From assembly GCA_937927895.1 (NCBI GenBank), contig CALGKA010000035.1, forward strand, positions 16,256-80,255: a stretch of 64,000 bases of DNA. The letters are read 5' to 3'. The position numbers were made by a program, and so were the translations under genes. Below the pieces are notes generated by a model. It saw only the letters and a list, made by a program, of their open reading frames with translations. It did not search any database and was not told where the DNA came from. The DNA comes from an uncultured Granulosicoccaceae bacterium (GTDB lineage Bacteria > Pseudomonadota > Gammaproteobacteria > Granulosicoccales > Granulosicoccaceae). This document shows, in pieces, positions 1 to 10,183 of the stretch; the first letter of the stretch is position 1, and each line of letters starts with the position of its first letter.

Positions 1-1807
1 CCCGCTGTTCTTGAGGTGCGTGCACCAATACTCTTTTATTACCCGATACAGGGGAAATGGTTATCTGCGCCGATTGCCTGACTATGCCCACAACAGCACC
101 AATGGCATTGGCCACTTCAGCATGCTCTGGCACAACTATTTCTGCCTGCATAAAATCACAGATAGGCGGGTAAAAACTCAGTGCCGGCGCACCAATGCCA
201 ATCACAGGCACATTGAGTCTGGCTGACATACCCAGCCAAGTGTCTGTATCAGCTCGCGCCTCACCACTCGTAAACATATCCTCTAACAGCGCACGGTTAC
301 GCGGATGCATCGGCTTACCAAACACGCCGTTTGCATCGTTGATTACGGCGGTCATCAGGCACATGGCCGATTGCCTCGACATCTGCGACAACATGCTTGT
401 ACTAAACGCCTCAGCATCAGGCCAGCTTTCACCTAAGTTGAATTTACTATAGCGACTTAAGAGAGTGGCCCCCATTAGTGACGCTTCGGGTGACCAGTCG
501 GCTTGCGAGCCACATACGTGGGCCGCATCTGTCGGCGTGAATCCCGCCAACGTTAAAATACCCATTTCAATTAGACGCTTCATCGCTAGTGAGAAGTGCC
601 GCTCTGCAAAAACAGATTGCATCGATTGCGGGTGATTTTTAACTTCATTAATCAATGCACGCTGCTGGGCTGTTAACCTGACGGATTCATCTGGCTCTGC
701 CTGTAATACGATAAACCTTGCGGTATTGGTTTTAGTCCATGGCTCATCAATGTAGGCTTGTAATTCAACAAGCACTTTCGGGTAGCGTGAAGCCAGTACA
801 CATAGCGGCATTACTTTGTGCGGCCCAAAGGTAAACTTGCGCTGCTCTCTGTCATAGCGGATTTCGCTATCACCACCTAAGCCGTGAGTATCAATTTTTA
901 CCGCACTCACCATCGTGCGCCAACCATTCACACTGGCACCCTCGCTACTCAGTAAGGGCTCACCATTTTTTATTATCGCAACATCCGTCGTGGTTCCACC
1001 AACATCAGATACTAGCATCTCCGGTAGATCAGCCAGGAACTGCGCCCCCACTACACTAGCCGCAGGCCCCGACAAAATCGTTTCAACCGGTGAGTGCTCT
1101 GCGAAGTCTGAGCTTACTAAAGTACCATCGCCGCGCACCACCATTAACGGCGCTTCAATTCCGTGCGTCGCCATCGTTGCCCTGGTGGCAACAATAAGGT
1201 CTTTTATAAGCGGAATCAGCCGGGCATTTATAAGTGCGGTTAGCGCTCGTCGCGGCGCATCTAAAGAGGCACTGAGTTCATAACCACAGGTGACTGGTAA
1301 GCCGGTGACTTCACGAAGCTTGTCCCTTAATGCCACCTCATGCGCCGGGTTACGCACAGAGAACATAGCAGAGATCGCCACTGCCGCAATGCCATTACCC
1401 AGCGCTTGCACTTGCTTAACAACAGTATCAAGATCCAGCGGGCAGCTCTGATGCCCCGCTGCATCATGCCCACCCTCAACCATAATCAACGGCATGTCCC
1501 GCGCCGCTTCATCAAGATTGGCAAGTAATAGTTGCGATGGCCGGTAACCGACAAGAACTATCGCGGCCTTTGCACCATGACTCTCTACTATGGCATTGGT
1601 GGCAAGCGTAGTGGACAAACACACCAATGAAACGTCTGCCGGGTTACGTGCACCTAAAGTTTTACCAATCGATGCTGCAATTCCTTCTATTAGATTGTGG
1701 CGCGTAGTAAGAGACTTTGATTTCTCGACGACTACCTGCGTCTCACTATCTACCAAGACGGCATCGGTGTACGTACCACCTGTATCTATACCAAGACGCA
1801 AACTCAT
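1..1807 (-). CDS. Hydantoinase/oxoprolinase family protein, HyuA type (partial, C-terminus outside window)
   Basis: About 602 codons are visible from the ATG at 1807; the gene runs off the left edge. The N-terminus MSLRLGIDTGGTYTDAVLVD is the nucleotide-binding start of the hydantoinase A family. A second phosphate-binding motif, SDVGGTTTDVAIIKNG, lies near residue 265, followed by HGLGGDS. Further on comes GFTPTDAAHVCG, typical of the family. Known members are ATP-dependent amidohydrolases or carboxylases (5-oxoprolinase, N-methylhydantoinase, acetone or acetophenone carboxylase subunits), usually working with a HyuB partner, which would lie to the left. The exact substrate cannot be read. 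No frame break was seen. Confidence 0.88.
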   Translation of the reverse strand, partial: MSLRLGIDTGGTYTDAVLVDSETQVVVEKSKSLTTRHNLIEGIAASIGKTLGARNPADVSLVCLSTTLATNAIVESHGAKAAIVLVGYRPSQLLLANLDEAARDMPLIMVEGGHDAAGHQSCPLDLDTVVKQVQALGNGIAAVAISAMFSVRNPAHEVALRDKLREVTGLPVTCGYELSASLDAPRRALTALINARLIPLIKDLIVATRATMATHGIEAPLMVVRGDGTLVSSDFAEHSPVETILSGPAASVVGAQFLADLPEMLVSDVGGTTTDVAIIKNGEPLLSSEGASVNGWRTMVSAVKIDTHGLGGDSEIRYDREQRKFTFGPHKVMPLCVLASRYPKVLVELQAYIDEPWTKTNTARFIVLQAEPDESVRLTAQQRALINEVKNHPQSMQSVFAERHFSLAMKRLIEMGILTLAGFTPTDAAHVCGSQADWSPEASLMGATLLSRYSKFNLGESWPDAEAFSTSMLSQMSRQSAMCLMTAVINDANGVFGKPMHPRNRALLEDMFTSGEARADTDTWLGMSARLNVPVIGIGAPALSFYPPICDFMQAEIVVPEHAEVANAIGAVVGIVRQSAQITISPVSGNKRVLVHAPQEQR

Positions 1808-2093
1808 CGCAAAGCCTAACTCTAAATAGCAATAGGAATTGTGGTCTCCCACAACGTGTCCAGCGAATACTGACATCTTGACGGAGGCAAGATTCCCTCC
1901 AAACGACAACCGATTGTCTATGCCATCCACTTCACAGTTTGGGCATGCCGCTAAGTGATTTTACTGGCCAGGAACACCACCCATAAGACCTTTCTTTTCA
2001 ATTCATTAGGCTACTTAAGTTAAAGCAACTTCGCGAATACATTACGAGCCTCCAGCTCAATCCTAGTGAAATCAGGTCGTTATAGAGCAGGAT

Positions 2094-2678
2094 ATGAAAA
2101 AACAAAGCGGCATGACACTCATTGAGCTCATTATTGTGGTGGCTATAGTAGGCATTATTGCCTCGCTGTCTGCACCGAATTTCGGCTCACTGATGAAAAA
2201 CAGTCAATTAAAAACCACTTACAACACTTTCACAGGGGTGATTTCAACCGCTCGTGCAGAGGCGGTTAGTCGTGGAGTCTCGATTACCGTTTGTGTTAGC
2301 AAAGACCAAACAAGTTGCTCGACCGAAGCCAGTGACAATTGGTCGGACGGATATATAGCTTTCCTTGATAGAGACCGCGACGGCATTCGAGACGGCTCTG
2401 ATACTCCACCAGAAGAAATTTTGGTTTACGAGCCACCGGCATCAGGCGGTATCACTATCAAGTCCGCTACCGATGATTACACTAACTCGATCACTATTGC
2501 CCCAAGAGGCCGTTTAACCAGCGAAGGCACATTCGTTTTCTGTAGTGGCACTGATGCCACTACAGCAAAAGCATTAAATCTATGGGTCACGGGTTTAGGT
2601 CGGCTGGCAACAGACAGCGCCGATGATACGGATACCATCGTTGAAGGCGCTGATACAAACAACGTCAGTTGCACATAA
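2094..2678 (+). CDS. fimT: FimT/GspH-type minor pseudopilin (set 1)
   Basis: A 194-residue class III prepilin. The short leader MKKQSG is followed by the processing site and a hydrophobic helix (MTLIELIIVVAIVGIIASLS) with the conserved Glu at mature +5, then a GspH/FimT-like globular domain (TARAEAVSRGVSITVC). Residue +1 is Met instead of the usual Phe. FimT/FimU proteins take part in type IV pilus priming, and some bind DNA for natural transformation. It opens a plus-strand minor pilin operon; pilV follows after 12 bases. Assigned by family motif and by gene order. Confidence 0.85.
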   Translation: MKKQSGMTLIELIIVVAIVGIIASLSAPNFGSLMKNSQLKTTYNTFTGVISTARAEAVSRGVSITVCVSKDQTSCSTEASDNWSDGYIAFLDRDRDGIRDGSDTPPEEILVYEPPASGGITIKSATDDYTNSITIAPRGRLTSEGTFVFCSGTDATTAKALNLWVTGLGRLATDSADDTDTIVEGADTNNVSCT

Positions 2679-2690
2679 GAGTCTTATATT

Positions 2691-3185
2691 ATGATCAACA
2701 GTAAAAATTCTACTGGCGGGTTCGCGTTAATAGAAGTACTACTCGCTGTAGTGATTCTAGCTATTGGCTTACTGGCAGGTTCAAAAATGCAAATCCTTGG
2801 TATTCACTATACTCAAGGTGCTATGTCACGCTCGCACGCAGCGCTGGCGGCAAGCGATATTATTGATCGCATGAGGCTCAACCCTGACGGGGTTGCCGCG
2901 GGTGCTTATGACGGCAAGTCAACCGAGACAATCCCCGCAGACCCAGGATGCACTGCAACAGGTTGCACATCAGCGCAGCTCGCTAATCTTGATCTACGGA
3001 TGTGGGCTCGTCACTTCGGCGGTTTAGCAGCAGATGAAAGCATTAGCACGGCACTGCCACCTGGTGCGAAAGGCACTATAACAAGGGAAGCTACCGGCAA
3101 GCATACCATTCATATTGAATGGAGCGATCATGTTCAAGGAAAAAATGCGGAACCACGAGAAATTAACATCGGGGTAACGCTTTAA
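2691..3185 (+). CDS. pilV: PilV-type minor pilin (set 1)
   Basis: 164 residues, with leader MINSKNSTGG followed by FALIEVLLAVVILAIGLLAG, the type IV pilin N-terminal helix containing Glu+5. The region SRSHAALAASDIIDRMRLNP matches the PilV signature, in which a block around DxIDRMRxNP follows the helix. PilV is one of the minor pilins that prime pilus assembly at the inner membrane. Its TAA stop overlaps the ATG of the next gene (TAATG), so translation of pilV and pilW is probably coupled. Confidence 0.85.
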   Translation: MINSKNSTGGFALIEVLLAVVILAIGLLAGSKMQILGIHYTQGAMSRSHAALAASDIIDRMRLNPDGVAAGAYDGKSTETIPADPGCTATGCTSAQLANLDLRMWARHFGGLAADESISTALPPGAKGTITREATGKHTIHIEWSDHVQGKNAEPREINIGVTL

Positions 3186-4291
3186 TGAACACATTAAAGA
3201 CACTCAGACACAGCCCTGTTAAGCAAGCGGGTCTGTCACTCATCGAACTGATGATCGCATCGGTTATTGGATTGTTTATTCTAGCGGGCGCTGTGACCAT
3301 TTTTTCAAGTAACAGCTCCTCTTCTTCTATGTCTAACGGCATGGCGCGCCTACAAGACAGTGGCAGAGTCGCATTAGATATTATTAGCAATAGCGTTCGA
3401 ATGGCAGGCTACTCAGGGTGCCGGTCAGAAACAAAAGCTTCTCCATCACAGCTGGCTGTGGGGGCACCCGACTACGTACTACCGGACACAGCAATTTGGG
3501 GTTCTGAATATACAGCTGGTGGAACCTGGTCACCCACTCGCCCAGCAGAGTTAGCCAACCTCACAAACAGAGTTAGAGAAGGCACTGACGTAATCTATCT
3601 ACAACATGGCAGTGGCCGAACAACTTTCCTTGCTACCAACATGACTAGCGCTAGCGATAACCTTGTGTTAAACAACAACCCGGACATTAAATCCGGTGAA
3701 CTGGTAGTGATTTCCGACTGCACTACTGCCGATATATTTCGTGCATCAGGCGTAGCTGATGACACCGCAGGCAATCCTGTACTGACTCATGCCGGAGGCA
3801 CCGTCAACAGCAGTGGAAATTTAAGCAAACCTTACACAGGCACAGCAGACACACAACCTTTACGTGTAATGGGATTCAATGCAAACGCCTACTTTGTAGG
3901 AGATACTGGTCGCGACAACGCCGCAGGGGAAGATATCTACTCTTTATTCACCCTTGACACAACAGCAGCGACAATTGGTACCCCGACCGAACTGATTGAA
4001 GGTGTCGAGAATATCCAGATTTTATACGGTGAAACCCTACCAGCATCAGGCACCGTTCGATATGTTTCTGCCAGCAACGTTAGTGATTGGGTAAATGTAG
4101 CTAGCGTACAAATAGGCCTGCTGATTGCCACCACCGATTCTGCAGGCAACTCAAACGATACACGAACCTATAACCTGGCAGGCACGTCAATTGGATCAAC
4201 GGGCAATGGTGCACATGCGGGGGATCGACGCTTGCGAGCCAGTTTCAATAGCACAATACAGCTGCGAAATCGCAACTTAAGTTTAAACTAA
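3185..4291 (+). CDS. pilW: PilW-type minor pilin (set 1)
   Basis: 368 residues. The leader ends in KQAG, followed by LSLIELMIASVIGLFILAGA (prepilin helix with Glu+5), then SGRVALDIISNSVRMAGYSGC, the PilW block found in this family. The large C-terminal domain includes VENIQILYGE and a section on sample-to-sample parameters (VNVASVQIGLLIAT) also typical of PilW. It is larger than the 272-residue PilW of set 2 at 8757-9575 and only distantly similar to it, so the two sets are not a recent duplication. Confidence 0.87.
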   Translation: MNTLKTLRHSPVKQAGLSLIELMIASVIGLFILAGAVTIFSSNSSSSSMSNGMARLQDSGRVALDIISNSVRMAGYSGCRSETKASPSQLAVGAPDYVLPDTAIWGSEYTAGGTWSPTRPAELANLTNRVREGTDVIYLQHGSGRTTFLATNMTSASDNLVLNNNPDIKSGELVVISDCTTADIFRASGVADDTAGNPVLTHAGGTVNSSGNLSKPYTGTADTQPLRVMGFNANAYFVGDTGRDNAAGEDIYSLFTLDTTAATIGTPTELIEGVENIQILYGETLPASGTVRYVSASNVSDWVNVASVQIGLLIATTDSAGNSNDTRTYNLAGTSIGSTGNGAHAGDRRLRASFNSTIQLRNRNLSLN

Positions 4292-4300
4292 GGCGGACTT

Positions 4301-4762
4301 ATGCATAACTTACAGCAACTGAATTCGCTACCAGGCGATCAGCGCGGCGCAACACTTTTTGTAGCTCTTGTTCTATTGGTGCTTATCTCACTCATTGGTG
4401 TTGCTACGCTTAAGAGCGCTACCGTTGTAGAGAAATTATCGTCGAGCGATTACCAAAAGAACCTTTCCTTTCAGGCGTCTGAAAGTGCCGCCATAACAAG
4501 CCTTAAAGACACTGAAAATATGACAGCCATATTTGGCGACGCGCCAGTTTCGGGTCAAATCGACATAGAAACAAATATTGAAAACACATCTGCCAAAGTG
4601 CGGTATGCCTACGTTGGCAAAAGCGTCATTGAAGGGGCATCGATTGGATCTGTCGTAGGCCAACAATTCACTATTACATCTGATGGACAGATAACCGGTG
4701 ACGCCAACGCATCTACCACCAGAACTGTTCACGGCATGCTGAAAATTGTTCCTGCACTATAG
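4301..4762 (+). CDS. pilX: PilX-type minor pilin (set 1)
   Basis: 153 residues. The N-terminus QRGATLFVALVLLVLISLIG is the PilX N-terminal helix, which lacks the usual Glu+5, followed by VEKLSSSDYQKNLSFQASESA, matching the PilX block in which a QA.ESA motif follows the helix. A Shine-Dalgarno sequence AAGG sits seven bases before the ATG. It is the last gene of the plus-strand set: no pilY1 or pilE follows, and the next gene (pilE of set 2) faces it. Confidence 0.83.
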   Translation: MHNLQQLNSLPGDQRGATLFVALVLLVLISLIGVATLKSATVVEKLSSSDYQKNLSFQASESAAITSLKDTENMTAIFGDAPVSGQIDIETNIENTSAKVRYAYVGKSVIEGASIGSVVGQQFTITSDGQITGDANASTTRTVHGMLKIVPAL

Positions 4763-4802
4763 CCCTGTAAAAGCCACCACATAACCACCTTTTACAAAAG
4801 CT

Positions 4803-4817
4803 TTGCCTTTAAGGCAA
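4803..4817. terminator. Possible bidirectional terminator between converging pilX and pilE
   Basis: A perfect inverted repeat, TTGCCTT-T-AAGGCAA, lies in the 82-base gap between the converging pilX (set 1) and pilE. A second pairing, TGTAAAAG with CTTTTACA, lies just upstream. The thymine runs after the stem are short on both strands, so termination here is plausible but weak. Confidence 0.4.
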
Positions 4818-4844
4818 GACTTTCACTAAATCCAGTAACAGAGA

Positions 4845-5228
4845 TTAATCCCAGTTTCCTTTCTCACCACGACTGCTTAATTCAAGAGTAGCATCACCTG
4901 CCGATGCATTTTGCGCTGTTGCCTTAAGGTTCACACATCGCCTGATCGAAGTACCACAAGCTTCTGCAGTGATCACATGCCGTTGGCTGCCCGTCTCGAC
5001 CATGGCACCATAACCTAAGTCGGTAAGCGTGGCAGTGTATTTAAGCTCACGCCTATAGTATTGTTCTTGTCTCTCCATTACCTCAAGCAACTTTGCAGAA
5101 GCTTCCGCGCGCGCCGCCCTTGTCAGGTAATTTTGATAAGACGGGTACGCGATCGCCGCTATGATGCCAATAATTGCAACCACAATTAAAAGCTCTATAA
5201 GTGAAAAGCCGCGGTTTTTAGTAACCAT
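4845..5228 (-). CDS. pilE: PilE-type type IV pilin
   Basis: 127 residues from the ATG at 5228. This start is preferred over one 21 codons upstream because GGAG lies 11 bases before it and because it gives the standard leader MVTKNRG before [20 protein letters not shown]. The body ([37 protein letters not shown]) is the PilE minor pilin pattern, and the two cysteines near the C-terminus ([10 protein letters not shown]) can form the pilin disulfide loop. It is the last gene of the set 2 operon, starting four bases after the pilY1 stop. Confidence 0.88.
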   Translation of the reverse strand: MVTKNRGFSLIELLIVVAIIGIIAAIAYPSYQNYLTRAARAEASAKLLEVMERQEQYYRRELKYTATLTDLGYGAMVETGSQRHVITAEACGTSIRRCVNLKATAQNASAGDATLELSSRGEKGNWD

Positions 5229-5232
5229 TAAT

Positions 5233-8200
5233 TTATTCTCCGTAGCCACTTGCTGCAGCGCCATTTTGTGTCGGTGGTGCGGTAAAGCCATCTTTCTCTA
5301 TCCACCCGGTGCGTTGAAATTTTCTGAATGTTACATCAGCCGCCGAGCCACCCAGAAGGCTCTCTAACGAGTTAGCCGTATTACCCGTTATTATGAATGG
5401 CGCGCTGGTAGACCCCGTATCAATTAACTGCGGACCACTTTTAAGTCCAGACCCTATTTCTTCGTATTCAGCGCCATTTTCACGAAGGCGGATTTCACCA
5501 CTGGGCAGATCGTTTATGTACAGACGCGATGAACCCAAAGGTGATACACACCCTTCATCGGGAACATCAGAGGCAGGGGGCATATAGGTAACAGTGAACA
5601 CACTGTTGCGCGTTATGAAGGTCGGTTCTAATACTTTCTCGCCCTGTTCGAATGGTCGGTAGAAACCATATTCAACAGAGGTACTGGTATTTGAATCGCT
5701 AACATCGCGCATAATATCTGACGTAGCCCTAATGATGTCACTACTACCATCAGTGTGCTTAACATACTGGTAGGCTTCAGATGGATTTTCACTTTGCGGT
5801 GTATTGAACACCCATCTATCCCTTAACACGAATAACTTGTTTAAATGTGGCTCCTGGTACAACGGACTAGACCGCATACCCGACCCCATCATTAAGTTAT
5901 AAAAAGCAGTACTGACACTAGTGCCATTGCGAACCACATCAATTTGATTGAAAAAGCGCAAGTTCTGATCAGGTGGCGACAAGGCCGCTATCTGACCACC
6001 TGACAAGTGCAATTCATCATTCGAACCGGCACGTTGATCTAAATCTATACGCCACACATTGCCTGCGATATCACTAAAATAAAGTATATTAACATTACCA
6101 TCAGCATCGCTATCAATGACAACTGGTGTGGTAGGCACACTGTGCTCAATTGGTAGATTCAATGAATGATGTGCACCGTTTCCTACAGACCATACCAATG
6201 CACCCGTTTCAGGGTTGACCAAATATACAGCGTTACCATGACCGGTATTGGGTGTGGTTAGCTGGTCATATTCCAAATCTTTGTTGTCATATACATCAGC
6301 GTTATAACCGCCACTGAACATTAGTAACTCACGGCTAGCACATGCATCTGGACAACCACTCCTGACAGTAATCATTTGCGGCTTTGACCACGTTTGCGCT
6401 AGATCTGCAAAGTAATGGCGATCATTCACACCATCGTTGTCCGTATCTATGTCAAATGGCTCACCCGCTAATTCACCACCTGTTATCTTCCACATCACTT
6501 TAAATGGGTTTGTTTCTTGATCGCCGTTCGAGACGTCTAGCGCATACACTCTGTTACCACCGCGACGCTCGGTCATAAATAGCCACGCGGTATCAACCTC
6601 ATAACTGTTGGCTGCATTGGGTTGCGGGTCTCTTTCTGTATGCAATGTAAAGTTGCCATCCAAACCATAAACATGATCTACTGATGTGGCATCAGCAAAG
6701 TAACTTTGAATAGTAGGCATATGCTCTGACGGTGTGTACGCCCACAACTCATCACCTGTTTCTGCGTCTAGCGCATGTAACATACCCATATTATTAGCGG
6801 TAAAAAGTACTTCGCTTCTGGCAGGAGTTACAGCAGTACTTTTGGTTGCCCAGTAACTCAAAAGCACAGGGCTATTGTGAAGAGTATCCGCCACAAAACC
6901 ACTTCGAACAAAGTCTGACTCCTCATTAGTCAGAGGAAAGTCAGCCTGGTTGTCCACAGTGATTTCTACCGGTGTAATTTCTCCATTCACGGGTGCAACA
7001 TTGTAGTCGGTATACCAGTTGCGATCTGTATTGACTCGTAACTTAGCTGCAAAACCACCAGCACTCACGGCTTCACCATCGCTAGCATCAGACCAAAAGC
7101 TACGTGAGGCTGGATCAATAAGATCCTGATCATCTATTACGGAGATGTCGTTTTTATCAACTATTATACCCTCATCTGATATGCGGTACTTTTTTACATT
7201 TCCTTCCCAACGAACGGAACCACGTGTTTGAAACAGCGAGTAAAAAAGCTCATCGCGATGTCTACTTTCTGCGTACGAGTTTACGGACACAGTCGGTGCC
7301 GCAAAGGTTGAAGCAAACCCTTCAAAAATCTCTCTGAAAGCAGCGCTTAGGTCTTCGGTGTTATTGACAGTCGCATGCACACCTTCCCCACCGGACTGTG
7401 ATAAAGACTGTAACCAGTCTTGTTCATAACTTAATCCTATTGTATGAGTTTTTATTTTTTCCACGTCGTACATGTATTTTGTAAGTTCGGCCCCACAGAA
7501 ACCGTTAGTCAAAATACTAGTATCGCCATCTGTGCCTTGATCCAGCGGATTCGAAGCACACCCGCCTTCCCCACCGACCAACGCATTCAACTCAGTATTA
7601 AACGCATCTGACTCCCCGGATGGTCTTCCGTCAGTAAGCAAAACAACATGATTTTGCTGACACTCATTCTCAATGGGAGACGGCAATATAGACGATAAAC
7701 TATCGGTAGGATTCTCGTGCAAGTCACCTTTAAAATAGTCTTTTGCATACCATAATGCTCTTACTGTCGGTGTTCCGCCACCTGCCTGAAGTGCATTGAG
7801 GCCTGTTAAAAACTCAGCTTGATGATCAGTATCTTCAACAGATCCAATCTCTGTGATCACCCTGGTCGCCAGGACAGTATTAGCAAAGTTCATTAATCCA
7901 ATATTGACCCCCTGCAAATTAGCGCCATCTGCACAACCGTCAGGAGAATTGTCCGGAGCCGAACAAATCAGATCCTCAAGCGCACTCTTCATACCTTCAA
8001 TACGTGATTGACCATTGGGCAGTAACTCATCCATTGAGCCAGAAGTATCGAGCACAAACAGAACATTAGGGATATAAGGTTCTCGAGAGAAGAAAATCTC
8101 CGTGTCATCAGCGGCGAGTGCGCTTGAGTAAGTCACAACAACCGCTGTAACGAACATAGTAAGTCGATGACAAACAGAGGACCACGCAGACACAGTGGCG

Positions 8201-8238
8201 CCAGCAAGTGCAGATTGTATTTTGAAGGGTGAACTCAT
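5233..8238 (-). CDS. pilY1: PilY1-type pilus tip adhesin/assembly factor
   Basis: 1001 residues from the ATG at 8238; a TTG start eight codons earlier would overlap pilX more deeply. A hydrophobic signal region ends near SSALA. A von Willebrand factor A domain follows, with the MIDAS motif DTSGS at about residues 64-68. The C-terminal half is a beta-propeller ([30 protein letters not shown]) with a calcium-type loop DSDADGN before [10 protein letters not shown], as in known PilY1. PilY1 sits at the pilus tip with the minor pilins and influences extension, retraction and surface adhesion. This is the only pilY1 in the window, so both minor-pilin sets may depend on it. Confidence 0.92.
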   Translation of the reverse strand: MSSPFKIQSALAGATVSAWSSVCHRLTMFVTAVVVTYSSALAADDTEIFFSREPYIPNVLFVLDTSGSMDELLPNGQSRIEGMKSALEDLICSAPDNSPDGCADGANLQGVNIGLMNFANTVLATRVITEIGSVEDTDHQAEFLTGLNALQAGGGTPTVRALWYAKDYFKGDLHENPTDSLSSILPSPIENECQQNHVVLLTDGRPSGESDAFNTELNALVGGEGGCASNPLDQGTDGDTSILTNGFCGAELTKYMYDVEKIKTHTIGLSYEQDWLQSLSQSGGEGVHATVNNTEDLSAAFREIFEGFASTFAAPTVSVNSYAESRHRDELFYSLFQTRGSVRWEGNVKKYRISDEGIIVDKNDISVIDDQDLIDPASRSFWSDASDGEAVSAGGFAAKLRVNTDRNWYTDYNVAPVNGEITPVEITVDNQADFPLTNEESDFVRSGFVADTLHNSPVLLSYWATKSTAVTPARSEVLFTANNMGMLHALDAETGDELWAYTPSEHMPTIQSYFADATSVDHVYGLDGNFTLHTERDPQPNAANSYEVDTAWLFMTERRGGNRVYALDVSNGDQETNPFKVMWKITGGELAGEPFDIDTDNDGVNDRHYFADLAQTWSKPQMITVRSGCPDACASRELLMFSGGYNADVYDNKDLEYDQLTTPNTGHGNAVYLVNPETGALVWSVGNGAHHSLNLPIEHSVPTTPVVIDSDADGNVNILYFSDIAGNVWRIDLDQRAGSNDELHLSGGQIAALSPPDQNLRFFNQIDVVRNGTSVSTAFYNLMMGSGMRSSPLYQEPHLNKLFVLRDRWVFNTPQSENPSEAYQYVKHTDGSSDIIRATSDIMRDVSDSNTSTSVEYGFYRPFEQGEKVLEPTFITRNSVFTVTYMPPASDVPDEGCVSPLGSSRLYINDLPSGEIRLRENGAEYEEIGSGLKSGPQLIDTGSTSAPFIITGNTANSLESLLGGSAADVTFRKFQRTGWIEKDGFTAPPTQNGAAASGYGE

Positions 8239-8249
8239 CTCTCTATATC

Positions 8250-8753
8250 CTATGGCCAACAATAAACATAACGCTGCGTTTGAACTGACCGAATACTTCC
8301 GAGCCCATCATCCAATGTTGCAGTGACATTGATATCTCCCGCCATTACTTTCACCTTACCAATACTTTCACCCGGGCAACCAAAGGCATCTCTACGATTA
8401 CCGGTAATATCTGCGTCTTGCAAAATAACATTTTCAGGAGTAGTCATGAGAGGCTGAGCACTATCTCTATCTATCACCAGACTCATGTTTTCGCCGTTCC
8501 AGCTTGACTCTAACAAGCTATTTATAATCTGATCATCTTCACTTTGAGCGTTGCGATTAACATCGTCTATTTGAACATTCAACTCACTAGAGGCTGCATA
8601 GAAAACAGTTTGTCTAAACTGTTCGTTACGCACAACCGTTGATTGGTTCATGATATCGCTCATGGTGGTCACGCCAAGAACGGTCAGCACTATCAACGCG
8701 ATCAACGCGACCAGCAGCGCTGCACCATTTTGTTTTGTCGATGGCAAATTCAT
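8250..8753 (-). CDS. pilX: PilX-type minor pilin (set 2)
   Basis: 167 residues. The N-terminus KQNGAALLVALIALIVLTVL is a PilX-type helix, followed by VVRNEQFRQTVFYAASSEL, which corresponds to the QA.ESA block of the family. It lies between pilW (three bases upstream) and pilY1 (11 bases downstream). Sequence identity with the set 1 PilX is confined to the N-terminal helix as far as I can see by eye. Confidence 0.83.
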   Translation of the reverse strand: MNLPSTKQNGAALLVALIALIVLTVLGVTTMSDIMNQSTVVRNEQFRQTVFYAASSELNVQIDDVNRNAQSEDDQIINSLLESSWNGENMSLVIDRDSAQPLMTTPENVILQDADITGNRRDAFGCPGESIGKVKVMAGDINVTATLDDGLGSIRSVQTQRYVYCWP

Positions 8754-8756
8754 TTG

Positions 8757-9575
8757 TTATGGCAACTTGTTGTTGATTGTGATCGTGGTCGAGTAGACCT
8801 TTCTTGAAATCCTGTCGCTGAATGTTTCTTGCGGAGAATCAAGCAGCTGAAAAGGTACATCTCCAGCAATTTCCGATGTGGTATCTGCACCATCAGAAAC
8901 CAACAAAGCTACCTTGGTAGATCGCACACCATCCCATGCATCTTGAATCTCATTAGGTGTAGCGCCAGCAGGCGCTACACGCGAAGCATCAACGTATCTA
9001 TTTACCTGACCAGTAGCAGGGTCACTCACCCCGTAAAGCACTTGCAGGCGATCAATACCATCAATCAATGCGACGGCATCTCCTAACCATTCACCAGCTG
9101 CTATGTCATAACCTTGACAATACAAAGATGAAATTTGCCCACCTGCCGCTGCCGTATCGACATAAAAAACATTGGCTATTCTGCTGCCATCTGGCACATC
9201 GTTACCGACACAATCTTGATTGTTCTGTGGAAACATCTGTATAGCTATTTGGTCTGACTCACCGACGTTATCTGAATTATAAGTACACGGGTCAGCGTCA
9301 CCACATTCTCCGACGTAAAAAGGCACATCAGTACCCATCGGGTTGTTGGTTCCCGCTTGACGTACAAACTGCGATAGATAGGAAATAGCAAAAGTACCGT
9401 TTGCCTCCAGTGTCGTATCTACACCTTGCTGCTTAAATAGTTTTGAAGAGGTACTAAGGTATTGCACCACCATTAAACTGATAAACAGCCCAATGACTAT
9501 TGAGATCATCAATTCAATTAAATTCAATCCCAACTGACGACTGGCAAAGTACTGCTTTGATGAATTATTTCTCAT
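8757..9575 (-). CDS. pilW: PilW-type minor pilin (set 2)
   Basis: 272 residues. The leader ends in RQLG, followed by LNLIELMISIVIGLFISLMV, the prepilin helix. The block LEANGTFAISYLSQFVRQAG matches the PilW signature, and IDRLQVLYGVSD near the middle matches the set 1 PilW (VENIQILYGE). It overlaps the pilV stop by four bases (ATGA), which suggests translational coupling. It is about 100 residues shorter than the set 1 PilW. Confidence 0.87.
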   Translation of the reverse strand: MRNNSSKQYFASRQLGLNLIELMISIVIGLFISLMVVQYLSTSSKLFKQQGVDTTLEANGTFAISYLSQFVRQAGTNNPMGTDVPFYVGECGDADPCTYNSDNVGESDQIAIQMFPQNNQDCVGNDVPDGSRIANVFYVDTAAAGGQISSLYCQGYDIAAGEWLGDAVALIDGIDRLQVLYGVSDPATGQVNRYVDASRVAPAGATPNEIQDAWDGVRSTKVALLVSDGADTTSEIAGDVPFQLLDSPQETFSDRISRKVYSTTITINNKLP

Positions 9576-10183
9576 GGCACAAATCTCAATGTCATTGTGT
9601 CAACCTGTCCGGGATCATCTGCCTCGACACCATCTGGCGCTGTGCGAGCAAACCATGTAGTGGTTATTGATACTGTCGCGCCTAACTCATTACACTCAGT
9701 GGTATCCGTCATTACACCGACAGCATTTGGAAAAGCACAACTAACATCAACCTGCCAATCCATCACTTGATCTTGCAAACTACCGTCACCTACACAAAAC
9801 GAATCGTAGAGATCAAATGCAGCCATATCGGTAGCAGTACAAGACGCTACATCCAGGGACTCTGTATCGGAGCATACCTTTGTAACATCTAAACAATAAT
9901 CGCCATCAGAATTGTATGGATCACCTGCATTGAGATAATCTTTTGCCGGAAGACTGTTACCCCGTATTCTATCGGCAAGGTCTTGTGACTTAGAGATAAC
10001 ATAAGATCGCTGCGACGAATCCATAGTCATGGCTATAGTGCGTAACTGCAGCGCGGCAATTCCAACAACACCAAGCGCAAACACTACAAGCGCAATTAGC
10101 ACTTCAATAAGGCTGACACCCCGCTCTTTGTCTGCAAGGTTTTTTAGAGAGCTTGCATGTTCAATTCTACTGACAGGCTGCAT
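9572..10183 (-). CDS. pilV: PilV-type minor pilin (set 2)
   Basis: 203 residues from the ATG at 10183, which has AAGG about 11 bases upstream; an in-frame ATG at 10225 lacks such a site. After an unusually long leader ending in KERG comes VSLIEVLIALVVFALGVVGI, then QRSYVISKSQDLADRIRGN, the PilV block. Several cysteines are present in the globular domain. The gene overlaps the end of fimT by 17 bases. Confidence 0.85.
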   Translation of the reverse strand: MQPVSRIEHASSLKNLADKERGVSLIEVLIALVVFALGVVGIAALQLRTIAMTMDSSQRSYVISKSQDLADRIRGNSLPAKDYLNAGDPYNSDGDYCLDVTKVCSDTESLDVASCTATDMAAFDLYDSFCVGDGSLQDQVMDWQVDVSCAFPNAVGVMTDTTECNELGATVSITTTWFARTAPDGVEADDPGQVDTMTLRFVP